NCBI GenBank assembly: GCA_964490145.1
Contig: CAZBBS010000067.1
Location: 1-14,819 of the forward strand
Reading direction: 5' to 3'
DNA: 14,819 nt
Source of the DNA: Eutrophocola sp964490145
Lineage (GTDB): Bacteria; Pseudomonadota; Gammaproteobacteria; Pseudomonadales; Pseudohongiellaceae
The position numbers and the translations under genes are program-made. Positions 7,001 through 14,769 of the stretch are shown piece after piece. Within the stretch, counting starts at the first letter, position 1. Each line of letters opens with the position of its first letter. The notes under the pieces are model-generated. The model saw only the letters and a list, made by a program, of their open reading frames with translations, was not told the DNA's origin and ran no database searches.

Positions 7001-7293
7001 CCAGGATAATTGAAGAGGCAGGTGTGCCTGTGACGCCAGTGAACAAGGTGATGGAAGGTCGACCCCATATTGTGGATATGTTGAAAAATGACGAGATTGA
7101 TCTTATCGTAAACACCACTGAGGGACGCCAGGCGATTGCTGATTCGGCGACTATCCGAAGCACGGCATTGCGTCATAACGTCTACTGCACAACAACCATG
7201 GCCAGCGCAAAGGCAGTATATGAGGCTCTTGTGTTTGGTGGTGAGACTTCAGTTAACAGCCTGCAGTTTCTGCATGCTGACCAGCAGGCCTGA
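4072..7293 (+). CDS. carB: Carbamoyl-phosphate synthetase large subunit
   Basis: CarB makes carbamoyl phosphate from bicarbonate, CarA-supplied ammonia and two ATP. At 1073 residues it is the length of E. coli CarB and starts with the same MPKRTDIKSI. Two homologous ATP-grasp halves are visible. The first has GAGPIVIGQ (14-22) and the metal ligands Glu299 and Asn301 in EMNPRVSRSSA. The second starts with GGGPNRIGQG (565-574) and has Glu840 and Asn842 in EVNPRASRT. The C-terminal MGS-like allosteric domain keeps the residues known for UMP and ornithine binding in E. coli, shifted by about one position: KGTA (974-977), Lys992, NTT (1014-1016) and CTTTM (1039-1043). Feedback by UMP and activation by ornithine are therefore likely. 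The Shine-Dalgarno match is poor (GAAGAAG about 11 bases away), so translation may be coupled to carA. Confidence 0.98.
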   Translation: MPKRTDIKSILIIGAGPIVIGQACEFDYSGAQACKALQEEGYRIILVNSNPATIMTDPGMADATYIEPVEWRTVEKIIEKERPDAILPTMGGQTALNCALDLDKHGVLKKYNVELIGARKHAIDKAEDRELFDKAMESIGLETPNHEFAHNMDEAFQAMEKLGFPCIIRPSFTMGGSGGGIAYNKEEFEEICKRGLDLSPTKELLIDESLIGWKEYELEVVRDKNDNCIIVCSIENLDPMGIHTGDSITVAPAQTLTDKEYQILRNAACEVLREIGVETGGSNVQFAINPANGRLVVIEMNPRVSRSSALASKATGFPIARVAAKLAVGFTLDELRNEITGGITPASFEPTIDYVVTKIPRFTFEKFPQAPDRLTTQMKSVGEVMAIGRTFQESMQKALRGLEVGISGFDPVLDSEASNAQEVLLRELKDPGANRIRYVGDAFRAGMTVEELHEHTRIDRWFLIQLEDIILEEKRLASESLEDMSRDRLYRLKRKGFSDERLAKVMGVKEEAVRNRRNTLDIHPVYKRVDTCAAEFSSSTAYMYSTYEEECEANVSDRQKIIVLGGGPNRIGQGIEFDYCCVHAALAMREEGYEAIMVNCNPETVSTDFNVSDRLYFEPVTLEDVMEIIRIEKPAGVIVQFGGQTPLKLVTHLERLGVPIIGTTADAIDRAEDRERFQSMIQKLGLKQPPNSTVRSLEQAVKEAEGIGYPLVVRPSYVLGGRAMEIVYNEAELKRYINSAVEVSNESPVLLDHYLNSAIEIDVDVVSDGKQVVVGSIMQHIEQAGVHSGDSACSLPPYSLPMDVQDKIREQCVQLAIELGVVGLMNAQLAYQDGEVYIIEVNPRASRTVPFVSKCIGTSLAKVAAKCMAGISLQSQGFTSEVIPSFYAVKEAIFPFNKFPGVDPILGPEMKSTGEVMGTGETFAEAYYKSQGMGELNIPLNGTAFISVREADKPELAELARNFHSLGFKLVATKGTARIIEEAGVPVTPVNKVMEGRPHIVDMLKNDEIDLIVNTTEGRQAIADSATIRSTALRHNVYCTTTMASAKAVYEALVFGGETSVNSLQFLHADQQA

Positions 7294-7341
7294 GGCGTCA
7301 GGCCGCGTAGTTACCTGAAATAATTTCTAGAGAGTTAGGAC

Positions 7342-7818
7342 ATGCGCAAAGTACCGATGACCGTTGATGGTGCCGAGAGGTTGAGAGCTGAACTGAACGA
7401 CCTCAAGTCCAATGTTCGCCCCAAAATCACCCAGGCCATAGCTGAGGCCCGGGAGCATGGTGACCTGAAGGAAAATGCGGAATATCACGCTGCACGTGAG
7501 CAGCAGAGTTTTTGTGAAGGCCGTATCAAGGAGATTGAGGGTAAATTGGCGGATGCCGAGATCATTGATATCCGCAAAATCCCGGTTACCGGCAAGGTCA
7601 TATTTGGTACTACAGTGACGCTTTACAACCTGGATACTGAAGCTTCTGTGACCTACCAGATTGTAGGTGAGGATGAAGCTGACGTGAAAAATGCCAAGAT
7701 TTCCGTAGGTTCACCCATTGCCCGGGCAATGATGGGCAAGGAAGAAGGGGATGAAATTGTGGTAAAGGCCCCGGGAGGGGATATTTCCTACGAAATCGAA
7801 AAGGTGGAGCACCTCTGA
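7342..7818 (+). CDS. greA: Transcription elongation factor GreA
   Basis: GreA enters the RNA polymerase secondary channel and stimulates cleavage of backtracked transcripts. The 158-residue protein has the family length and both domains. The N-terminal coiled coil (about 10-75) carries the acidic tip, Asp41 and Glu44 in HGDLKENAEYHAAREQQ. The C-terminal FKBP-like domain carries SPIARAMMGKEEGDE and ends in a VEHL tail, close to the VEYL end of E. coli GreA. It lies 48 bases after carB, and carB-greA linkage is known from pseudomonads, so it is likely part of the carAB operon. Upstream of the ATG, AGAGAG is 7 bases away and AGGA 1 base away; the former is the better placed. It is convergent with yhbY, with 11 bases between the genes and only a 5-base-pair hairpin (7823-7835). 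Confidence 0.97.
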   Translation: MRKVPMTVDGAERLRAELNDLKSNVRPKITQAIAEAREHGDLKENAEYHAAREQQSFCEGRIKEIEGKLADAEIIDIRKIPVTGKVIFGTTVTLYNLDTEASVTYQIVGEDEADVKNAKISVGSPIARAMMGKEEGDEIVVKAPGGDISYEIEKVEHL

Positions 7819-7829
7819 CAGAAACTGTT

Positions 7830-8144
7830 TCAGTTGATCTCCTGGAAACGGCAGATATTGGACAGGTGGACTTTTCGCTGAACAGCCGCCCGGTATATCA
7901 GGGCAATTTTTCCGATAACCTGCACGAGTTCAGCCTGCTGTAATTCACATATTTCAGCAATCACGGCTTTCCTGGCTTCCCGGTCTTCAGAAACAACACG
8001 GACCTTGATCAATTCATGATCATTCAGCGCCCGGTTGATTTCGGCAAGCACGTTTTCAGTCAATCCGCTGGCGACGATGACTACCGGATCAAGGTGATGT
8101 CCGATACTCCGATAGCGTTTTTGTGTTTTCTTGTCGAGACTCAT
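7830..8144 (-). CDS. yhbY: YhbY family ribosome-assembly RNA-binding protein
   Basis: This small protein carries a single CRS1/YhbY (CRM) RNA-binding domain. In E. coli YhbY associates with 50S precursor particles and is thought to act in large-subunit assembly. From the start MSLDKKTQKRYRSIGHHLDP it has 104 residues, the usual length. The basic N-terminus, the segment VIVASGLTENVLAEI, the central strand HELIKVRV, and the GxxG-like VIGKIALIYR near the C-terminus fit the domain. The frame continues upstream to 8213, but the earlier residues do not resemble the family and would run across the promoter region, so the ATG at 8144 (minus strand) is preferred. The Shine-Dalgarno site is weak. The gene is divergent from rlmE, the usual arrangement in this class. 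Confidence 0.93.
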   Translation of the reverse strand: MSLDKKTQKRYRSIGHHLDPVVIVASGLTENVLAEINRALNDHELIKVRVVSEDREARKAVIAEICELQQAELVQVIGKIALIYRAAVQRKVHLSNICRFQEIN

Positions 8145-8191
8145 GCGGGAAACTCTGCCAGGGGTTGTGGTCCAAGGTAAAAGGGTCGTGC

Positions 8192-8219
8192 ATTCTACAG
8201 CAAATGCCCGCAATTGAAA
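8192..8219 (-). promoter_or_regulatory. Putative yhbY promoter
   Basis: Read on the minus strand, TAGAAT (8197-8192) matches the -10 consensus at five of six positions. TTTCAA (8219-8214), a weaker -35 match, lies 16 bases upstream. It is in the 101-base divergent space between yhbY and rlmE, about 48 bases before the yhbY start. The -10 is convincing and the -35 is not. I see no comparably clear promoter for rlmE. Confidence 0.4.
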
Positions 8220-8245
8220 TCACCAGTGCATGGTTCAAGGTAAAC

Positions 8246-8893
8246 ATGGCCAAGTCAAAAAGCAGTAAAAACTGGCTCAAGGAGCATTTTGATGATGCCT
8301 GGGTCCAGAAATCCAGGGAGGATGGCTACCGCTCCCGCGCCAGTTACAAGCTTTTGGAAATCAACAAGGCTGACAAACTGATCAAACCGGGGATGACAGT
8401 TGTCGACCTTGGGTCGGCGCCAGGCGGATGGTCCCAGGTGGCTGTGGGCCTGGTGGGTCAGAAAGGCAGGGTGATTGCGTCGGATATTCTGGCGATGGAC
8501 CCGATCCAGGATGTGATTTTTGTGCAGGGGGACTTCACGGAAGATGCCTGCTTTCAGGAAATCCTCTCGCATGTCAGGGATTCCGGGTCACTGGGAGATC
8601 ACTGCGTAGACCTTGTAATTTCCGATATGGCCCCCAACTTAAGTGGTATGGCGGCCATTGATCAGCCTAAATCCATGTATCTCGTTGAATTGGCTGTGGA
8701 TTTTGCCAATTCCACACTGAAGCCCGGGGGTGCCTTTCTGACCAAGGTGTTTCAGGGAGACGGCTTTGAAGCCTTGCTCAAGGAACTGCGTCAGCAATAT
8801 ACGCAGGTTTTAACCAGAAAACCGGATTCATCCCGGTCCAGGTCCAAGGAAACTTACCTGTTAGCCAAGGGGTTCAAGGGCCCAATGGCCTGA
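8246..8893 (+). CDS. rlmE: 23S rRNA 2'-O-methyltransferase (RrmJ/FtsJ)
   Basis: RlmE methylates the ribose of U2552 (E. coli numbering) in 23S rRNA at a late stage of 50S assembly. The protein has 215 residues; E. coli RrmJ has 209. The SAM-binding motif VDLGSAPGGWSQ is at 53-64. The catalytic K-D-K-E tetrad of the family is complete: Lys35 (RASYKL), Asp127 (VISDMAPN), Lys167 (FLTKVFQG) and Glu202 (SKETYLL). The frame is open upstream to 8123, but the start at 8246 gives the family N-terminus MAKSKSSKNWLKEH and has AAGG with a 5-base gap. It precedes ftsH, as in E. coli, where ftsJ-ftsH belongs to the heat-shock regulon. Here 209 bases separate them, with their own signals. Confidence 0.97.
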   Translation: MAKSKSSKNWLKEHFDDAWVQKSREDGYRSRASYKLLEINKADKLIKPGMTVVDLGSAPGGWSQVAVGLVGQKGRVIASDILAMDPIQDVIFVQGDFTEDACFQEILSHVRDSGSLGDHCVDLVISDMAPNLSGMAAIDQPKSMYLVELAVDFANSTLKPGGAFLTKVFQGDGFEALLKELRQQYTQVLTRKPDSSRSRSKETYLLAKGFKGPMA

Positions 8894-8908
8894 GAAACTG
8901 CTGAAACC

Positions 8909-8937
8909 CTTGATTTTGCTGGGGGTATTACCCCAGC
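8909..8937 (+). promoter_or_regulatory. Possible heat-shock (sigma32-like) promoter of ftsH, overlapping a hairpin
   Basis: CTTGAT (8909-8914) and CCCCAG (8931-8936), 16 bases apart, resemble the sigma32 elements CTTGAA and CCCCAT. ftsH is a known heat-shock gene in E. coli. The same bases form a 7-base-pair hairpin, GCTGGGG (8918-8924) with CCCCAGC (8931-8937), so the CCCC could instead be explained by RNA structure. No T run follows, which argues against a terminator for rlmE. Confidence 0.3.
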
Positions 8938-8987
8938 GGTTACTTATTGCGAAGGTAGGCAAAGCACGGAAATCGTGTAAAAATTGA

Positions 8988-9079
8988 AGTTCGCTTGTTA
9001 CCTGTCTCAGAAAATAGCGAACTGGTCGTATGACAGTTTCGTGAAGGTCATGCTGTCCCTGACAGTCTGGCTGGTAACA
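8988..9079 (+). repeat. Cluster of inverted repeats in the ftsH leader
   Basis: Two perfect inverted repeats interlock. AGTTCGCT (8988-8995) pairs with AGCGAACT (9016-9023), and TGTTACC (8996-9002) pairs with GGTAACA (9073-9079). Between them CTGTC (9053-9057) can pair with GACAG on either side (9032-9036 or 9061-9065). The set lies directly upstream of the ftsH ribosome-binding site and could fold into alternative RNA structures. Function is not known. Confidence 0.4.
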
Positions 9080-9102
9080 GACAAAAATTTTACAAGAGGT
9101 AA

Positions 9103-9112
<10 letters not shown>
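9050..9112 (+). CDS. Possible 20-residue upstream ORF overlapping the ftsH start
   Basis: ATG at 9050, preceded by GTGAAGG two bases away, opens a frame of 20 codons (MLSLTVWLVTDKNFTRGKCP). It stops at TGA 9110-9112, seven bases past the first base of the ftsH ATG at 9103 and in another frame. Such an overlap would couple translation of the two. The frame has no recognisable family and could be chance. It runs through the right arm of one leader inverted repeat. Confidence 0.25.
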
Positions 9113-11055
<1,943 letters not shown>

Positions 11056-11074
11056 GCTGGCATTGGGCACTTAT

Positions 11075-11105
11075 AAAAGGGGCTCTGTTGAGCTCCTTTT
11101 ATTTT
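11075..11105 (+). terminator. Intrinsic terminator after ftsH
   Basis: AAAAGGGGCTC (11075-11085) pairs with GAGCTCCTTTT (11090-11100), 11 base pairs with one G-U, around a TGTT loop. The T run 11097-11100 continues after one A as TTTT (11102-11105). It starts 20 bases after the ftsH stop and ends 19 bases before the folP ATG. It should end most ftsH transcripts, so folP and glmM need read-through or a promoter inside ftsH. Confidence 0.85.
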
Positions 11106-11124
11106 GTGGCCAACCCTTTTTATC

Positions 11125-11985
11125 ATGAACAAGAATAGCTTCGACTTTGCCGGCAAATCGCTGGACCTGAGCATTTCCCATGTTATGGGCATTCTCAACA
11201 TAACCCCTGATTCCTTTTCTGATGGTGGTGAACTGCTCACCTCGGATGGCCTGGTTTCCATGACCAGTGTCCTGCGCCGTGCTGAAGCCATGATCAAGTC
11301 TGGAGCAGCAATTCTGGATATCGGTGGAGAGTCCACCAGACCCGGTGCACGCGAGGTATCTTCACAGGAAGAAATTAACCGGGTCATGCCTGTGGTGGCG
11401 GTGATCAGGGAAAATTTTGATGTCATTATTTCTGTAGATACCAGTAATCCGGATGTCATCCGGTTGTGCCGCGACGCTGGCGTTGGATTGATCAATGATG
11501 TCAGGGCTCTAACACGGGAAGGCGCGATTGAGGCTGCAGCACAATCCGGGTTGCCCGTTTGTCTCATGCATATGCAGGGGTCGCCCGAAAACATGCAGGA
11601 TAATCCGCTTTATCAGGACGTGATAGCAGAGATAAGCGCGTATCTGGCGGACCGGGTGAAAGCCTGTGAAGATGCAGGTATCAGTCGGGATCGCATAATG
11701 CTGGACCCGGGTTTCGGGTTTGGGAAAACCCTGGAGCATAATCTGGACCTGTTAAGCAGACTTGCCCTGCTTCTACAGTTAGAATTGCCGCTTTTGATCG
11801 GCGTATCCCGAAAAAGGATGATCGGTATGATCACCGGAAGACGGGAAAAAGACCGTATGATAGGTGGGATAGCTGCCGCTGTAATCGGTGTCATGAATGG
11901 AGCACGGATTGTCCGTACTCATGATGTGGCTGAAACAGCGGATGCCCTGAAGATAAGTAATGAAGTGCTGAAAGCAGCCGGTTAA
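11125..11985 (+). CDS. folP: Dihydropteroate synthase
   Basis: FolP condenses 6-hydroxymethyl-dihydropterin pyrophosphate with p-aminobenzoate in folate synthesis and is the target of sulfonamides. The 286-residue TIM-barrel protein has both family signatures: MGILNITPDSFSDGG (21-35, Asn25) and DIGGESTRPGA (65-75). Further conserved parts are INDVRAL (123-129), LMHMQGSPENMQ (147-158), DPGFGFGKTLEHN (194-206), SRK (228-230) and RTHD (264-267). The ATG at 11125 gives the family N-terminus. It has no recognisable Shine-Dalgarno sequence and lies 19 bases behind a terminator. A TTG at 11104 in the same frame has no site either. The ftsH-folP-glmM order is usual for gammaproteobacteria, and glmM follows after 43 bases. 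Confidence 0.96.
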   Translation: MNKNSFDFAGKSLDLSISHVMGILNITPDSFSDGGELLTSDGLVSMTSVLRRAEAMIKSGAAILDIGGESTRPGAREVSSQEEINRVMPVVAVIRENFDVIISVDTSNPDVIRLCRDAGVGLINDVRALTREGAIEAAAQSGLPVCLMHMQGSPENMQDNPLYQDVIAEISAYLADRVKACEDAGISRDRIMLDPGFGFGKTLEHNLDLLSRLALLLQLELPLLIGVSRKRMIGMITGRREKDRMIGGIAAAVIGVMNGARIVRTHDVAETADALKISNEVLKAAG

Positions 11986-12028
11986 TCCAGCAGGAAGTCT
12001 GACCTGAAAGCACAGAGCGAGAATAATT

Positions 12029-13381
12029 TTGGGCGATAATAAATATTTTGGTACTGATGGTATCAGGGGAGCGGTTGGAACCTATCCGATTACTCCCGAT
12101 TTCGTGCTCAAGCTGGGCTGGGCTACCGGGAAGGTTTTTGCCGGGAAAGGTGGCGGGAAAATTCTGATAGGCAAGGATACCCGAATTTCCGGCTACATGT
12201 TCGAATCTGCCCTGGAAGCAGGATTGACCTCGGCTGGCATGGATATCTATATGCTGGGGCCGATGCCCACACCTGCAGTGGCATATCTCACCAGAACTTT
12301 CCAGGCCAAGGCAGGTATTGTGATCAGTGCATCCCACAATGCCTACCAGGATAATGGCATCAAGTTCTTTTCAGGTGAAGGAACAAAGTTGCCGGATGAT
12401 GTGGAAATGGCCATTGAAGAAGCTCTGGACCAGGAGCTCAACACCGTCAGTTCTTCGGAGATCGGCAAGGCATCAAGAATTGTGGATGCTGCAGGCCGTT
12501 ATATTGAATTCTGCAAAAGCACCATGCCCAAAAGTGTCAGTCTGAATGGCCTGTCGATCGTGCTTGACTGTGCCAACGGGGCAACATATCACATTGCTCC
12601 GAATGTATTCAGGGAGTTGGGCGCAAAGGTCACCACGTTGGGCATAGAGCCTGATGGTTTGAATATCAACCGGGACTGTGGTTCCACTCATCCCCAAAAG
12701 CTGGCAGCCAGGGTTCTGGAAACAAAAGCTGATCTTGGCATTGCGTTTGATGGTGATGGGGATCGTCTCATCATGGTGGATCACAAGGGTGAAGAGGTGG
12801 ACGGTGATGAGCTGCTGTACATTATTGCCCGCTACAAGCTCGGAAAACTTGGCAAAGGTGGCAAGGATCAGGGGATTGTCGGTACAGTCATGAGTAATCT
12901 CGGGCTTGAAATAGCCCTGAATGATGCAGGTATCCCGTTCAGGCGGACCAAGGTGGGTGACCGGTATGTCATGTCCGAATTGTTGACCAGGCAGTGGCTG
13001 TTCGGCGGGGAATCCTCGGGTCATATTATTTGCCTGGATTCCACGACCACGGGTGATGGCATCGTATCGGCTCTCCAGGTTCTGTCCGCCATGAAAGCCT
13101 TTGACCAGAGTTTGCATGATTTGAAATCCGGCATGTCGAAATTCCCGCAAACCATGATAAATGTGAAAGTCACTGACAAGGCTGGTTTTCAGGAAAACCG
13201 GGCAATTATTTCTGCTGTCAGGAAGGTGGAGAAAACGCTGGGTAAAACGGGTCGTGTGCTTTTGCGTCCTTCCGGTACCGAGCCAGTGATCAGGGTAATG
13301 GTTGAAGGGGAAAATGCTGACCAGGTTAACCAATTGGCGGCAGAGCTCTCGGAAGTGGTCGTCTCAGAAATGACGTCCTGA
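12029..13381 (+). CDS. glmM: Phosphoglucosamine mutase
   Basis: GlmM interconverts glucosamine-6-phosphate and glucosamine-1-phosphate on the way to UDP-GlcNAc, needed for peptidoglycan and lipopolysaccharide. The 450-residue protein shows the four-part architecture of alpha-D-phosphohexomutases. The phosphoserine loop is ISASHNAYQDNGIKFF with Ser102; the metal loop DGDGDR has Asp241, Asp243 and Asp245; the sugar-binding loop is GGESSGH (326-332); the phosphate-binding loop is RPSGTEPVIR (413-422). Translation must start at TTG (12029-12031). This gives the conserved N-terminus GDNKYFGTDGIRG, GAGCGAG lies about 8 bases upstream, and the first in-frame ATG is only near codon 57, inside the first domain. 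It is probably co-transcribed with folP. Confidence 0.96.
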   Translation: MGDNKYFGTDGIRGAVGTYPITPDFVLKLGWATGKVFAGKGGGKILIGKDTRISGYMFESALEAGLTSAGMDIYMLGPMPTPAVAYLTRTFQAKAGIVISASHNAYQDNGIKFFSGEGTKLPDDVEMAIEEALDQELNTVSSSEIGKASRIVDAAGRYIEFCKSTMPKSVSLNGLSIVLDCANGATYHIAPNVFRELGAKVTTLGIEPDGLNINRDCGSTHPQKLAARVLETKADLGIAFDGDGDRLIMVDHKGEEVDGDELLYIIARYKLGKLGKGGKDQGIVGTVMSNLGLEIALNDAGIPFRRTKVGDRYVMSELLTRQWLFGGESSGHIICLDSTTTGDGIVSALQVLSAMKAFDQSLHDLKSGMSKFPQTMINVKVTDKAGFQENRAIISAVRKVEKTLGKTGRVLLRPSGTEPVIRVMVEGENADQVNQLAAELSEVVVSEMTS

Positions 13382-13441
13382 TCACTTGCCGGTCCTGTGC
13401 ATTAAACCTCCCGCAAAGACGTTTTAAACACGCTTGCTTTC

Positions 13442-13470
13442 TTGCAAGTTACCCCCAATATGGTTAGTAT
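13442..13470 (+). promoter_or_regulatory. Putative tpiA promoter
   Basis: TTGCAA (13442-13447) and TAGTAT (13465-13470) match the -35 and -10 consensus at four of six positions each with the optimal 17-base spacing. They lie in the 137-base gap between glmM and tpiA, about 50 bases before the tpiA ATG. The -35 is inside an 8-base palindrome CTTGCAAG (13441-13448). No clear terminator for glmM was seen in this gap. Confidence 0.45.
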
Positions 13471-13518
13471 TGGCGCCCATTTTTGGCGGGCCTGAAGCCT
13501 CGTGAACCAGAGTGGATT

Positions 13519-14271
13519 ATGCGTAAAGGACTGGTTGCAGCGAATTGGAAAATGAACGGGCAGAAGGCGGTGAACTCAGCCTTGCTGGAAGCCCTGAAAG
13601 CAGGCCTGGTAGGCGACATCGGGATAGAGGTTCTGGTTTGCCCACCGTCGGTTTACCTGTCCCAGGTTAGTGAACTTTTAACCGGGAGCCGCATTTTCCT
13701 GGGTGCGCAGAATGTGCATCCGGCAGAGTCCGGAGCATTTACCGGTGAGATTTCATCACCCATGCTCAGGGACCTGGGATGCAGCCATGTCATCGTGGGG
13801 CATTCCGAACGTCGAGAGTTGTTTGGTGAAAGTGACGGCTTTGTGGCTGAGAAGTTTGCCGCAGCACTGGCCGCAGAACTGGTACCCGTGCTCTGTGTCG
13901 GAGAAACCCGGAAGCAGCGCGAAACCGGAGAAACGGAGAAAGTTGTCCTCAGACAGCTTGATGCGGTGATTGATCACTGCGGCGTTGACGCCTTTAAACA
14001 GGCTGTCATTGCTTACGAACCGGTATGGGCAATTGGTACCGGCTTGACGGCAACACCTGATCAGGCACAGGAAGTCCATGCCCTGTTGAGATCACACCTG
14101 GCTGATATCGATCAGGTAACGGCTGCCGGGATACGGATTCTGTATGGCGGTAGTGTGAAAGGGGCAAATGCGAACGAATTGTTTGCACAGCAGGATATCG
14201 ATGGGGCGCTGGTGGGTGGAGCCTCACTGGATGCTGAAGAATTTTTAACGATTTGCAGGAGCTTCAGGTAG
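13519..14271 (+). CDS. tpiA: Triosephosphate isomerase
   Basis: TpiA interconverts dihydroxyacetone phosphate and glyceraldehyde-3-phosphate in glycolysis and gluconeogenesis. The 250-residue protein has the standard length and a complete active site: Asn9 and Lys11 in AANWKMN, electrophile His95 in VIVGHSERRE, and base Glu167 in AYEPVWAIGTG, followed by the flexible loop 6 region. LYGGSVKGAN (208-217) and GALVGGASL (229-237) form the phosphate-binding end. The frame is open from 13483, but the start at 13519 gives the family N-terminus MRKGLVAANW; its ribosome-binding site (AGAGTGG) is mediocre. tpiA followed by secG and tRNA-Leu matches pseudomonad gene order. Confidence 0.97.
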   Translation: MRKGLVAANWKMNGQKAVNSALLEALKAGLVGDIGIEVLVCPPSVYLSQVSELLTGSRIFLGAQNVHPAESGAFTGEISSPMLRDLGCSHVIVGHSERRELFGESDGFVAEKFAAALAAELVPVLCVGETRKQRETGETEKVVLRQLDAVIDHCGVDAFKQAVIAYEPVWAIGTGLTATPDQAQEVHALLRSHLADIDQVTAAGIRILYGGSVKGANANELFAQQDIDGALVGGASLDAEEFLTICRSFR

Positions 14272-14294
14272 GTCATTTCACCACCTGGGCCAAG

Positions 14295-14327
14295 AGTAGG
14301 GTTAAAGTAGGGTTAGAGTAAGGTTAT
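14295..14327 (+). repeat. Three 11-base tandem repeats spanning the secG ribosome-binding site
   Basis: The units AGTAGGGTTAA (14295-14305), AGTAGGGTTAG (14306-14316) and AGTAAGGTTAT (14317-14327) follow each other without gaps. The last runs into the ATG of secG (14326-14328). Each unit carries a purine-rich TAGGG or TAAGG that could pair with the 3' end of 16S rRNA; only the third and possibly the second are near a workable distance. The repeat fills most of the 54-base tpiA-secG gap. Confidence 0.8.
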
Positions 14328-14769
14328 GGAATCGATCATTATTTTTGTACATGTCATCGCTGCAGTAGCCATTACCGGTCTGGTACTGATCCAGCAGGGT
14401 AAAGGGGCTGACATGGGTGCATCATTTGGTAGTGGTGCTTCCCAGACACTTTTCGGGAGTTCCGGCAGTGGTAATGTACTGACTCGTTCAACCAGCATCA
14501 TGGCGATTGTATTTTTCATTACCAGTCTGGGACTGGCCGTGATCGCACGCCAGCAGGCAGATATGGGTATCCAGGATAGTGGATTGATCCAGAATCTTGA
14601 TGAAATCACTGCCCAGCAGGAAGCGGCTTTCCAGGCAGCGGAGGATATTCCGGTTGTTGAGGAAGCTGCTGGCGACAGCGACATCCCTGAGGTGAGCGCT
14701 GAGACTTCGGATATTCCGGAAGTTATCGAAACTGCAGCTGAATCAGTTCTGGAAGGAGAAGAAAATTAA
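14326..14769 (+). CDS. secG: Preprotein translocase subunit SecG
   Basis: SecG is the accessory membrane subunit of the SecYEG channel. The 147-residue protein has two hydrophobic helices (about 4-24 and 55-75) joined by the conserved glycine/serine-rich loop IQQGKGADMGASFGSGASQ (22-40) and TLFGSSGSGN (41-50), then VLTR. Past residue 76 comes a long acidic tail with three DIP-V segments (107-111, 119-123, 129-133), the last two being SDIPEV. E. coli SecG has 110 residues; the extra length is this tail, and variable tails are common in SecG. The start at 14326 has TAAGG two bases away and sits at the end of a tandem repeat. The stop codon touches the tRNA-Leu gene, as secG and a tRNA-Leu(GAG) gene are also neighbours in E. 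coli. Confidence 0.96.
   Translation: MESIIIFVHVIAAVAITGLVLIQQGKGADMGASFGSGASQTLFGSSGSGNVLTRSTSIMAIVFFITSLGLAVIARQQADMGIQDSGLIQNLDEITAQQEAAFQAAEDIPVVEEAAGDSDIPEVSAETSDIPEVIETAAESVLEGEEN

Noticed and set aside
7823..7835. AACTG/CAGTT hairpin between convergent greA and yhbY
   Set aside because: Five A+T-rich pairs with no T run are too weak to call a terminator.
8123..8245. N-terminal extension of rlmE and the matching extension of yhbY (8145-8213)
   Set aside because: The two extensions would overlap each other and cover the promoter space. Neither resembles its family, and better starts exist at 8246 and 8144.
8918..8937. GCTGGGG/CCCCAGC hairpin as an rlmE terminator
   Set aside because: No T run follows on either strand; it is reported only with the possible sigma32 elements.
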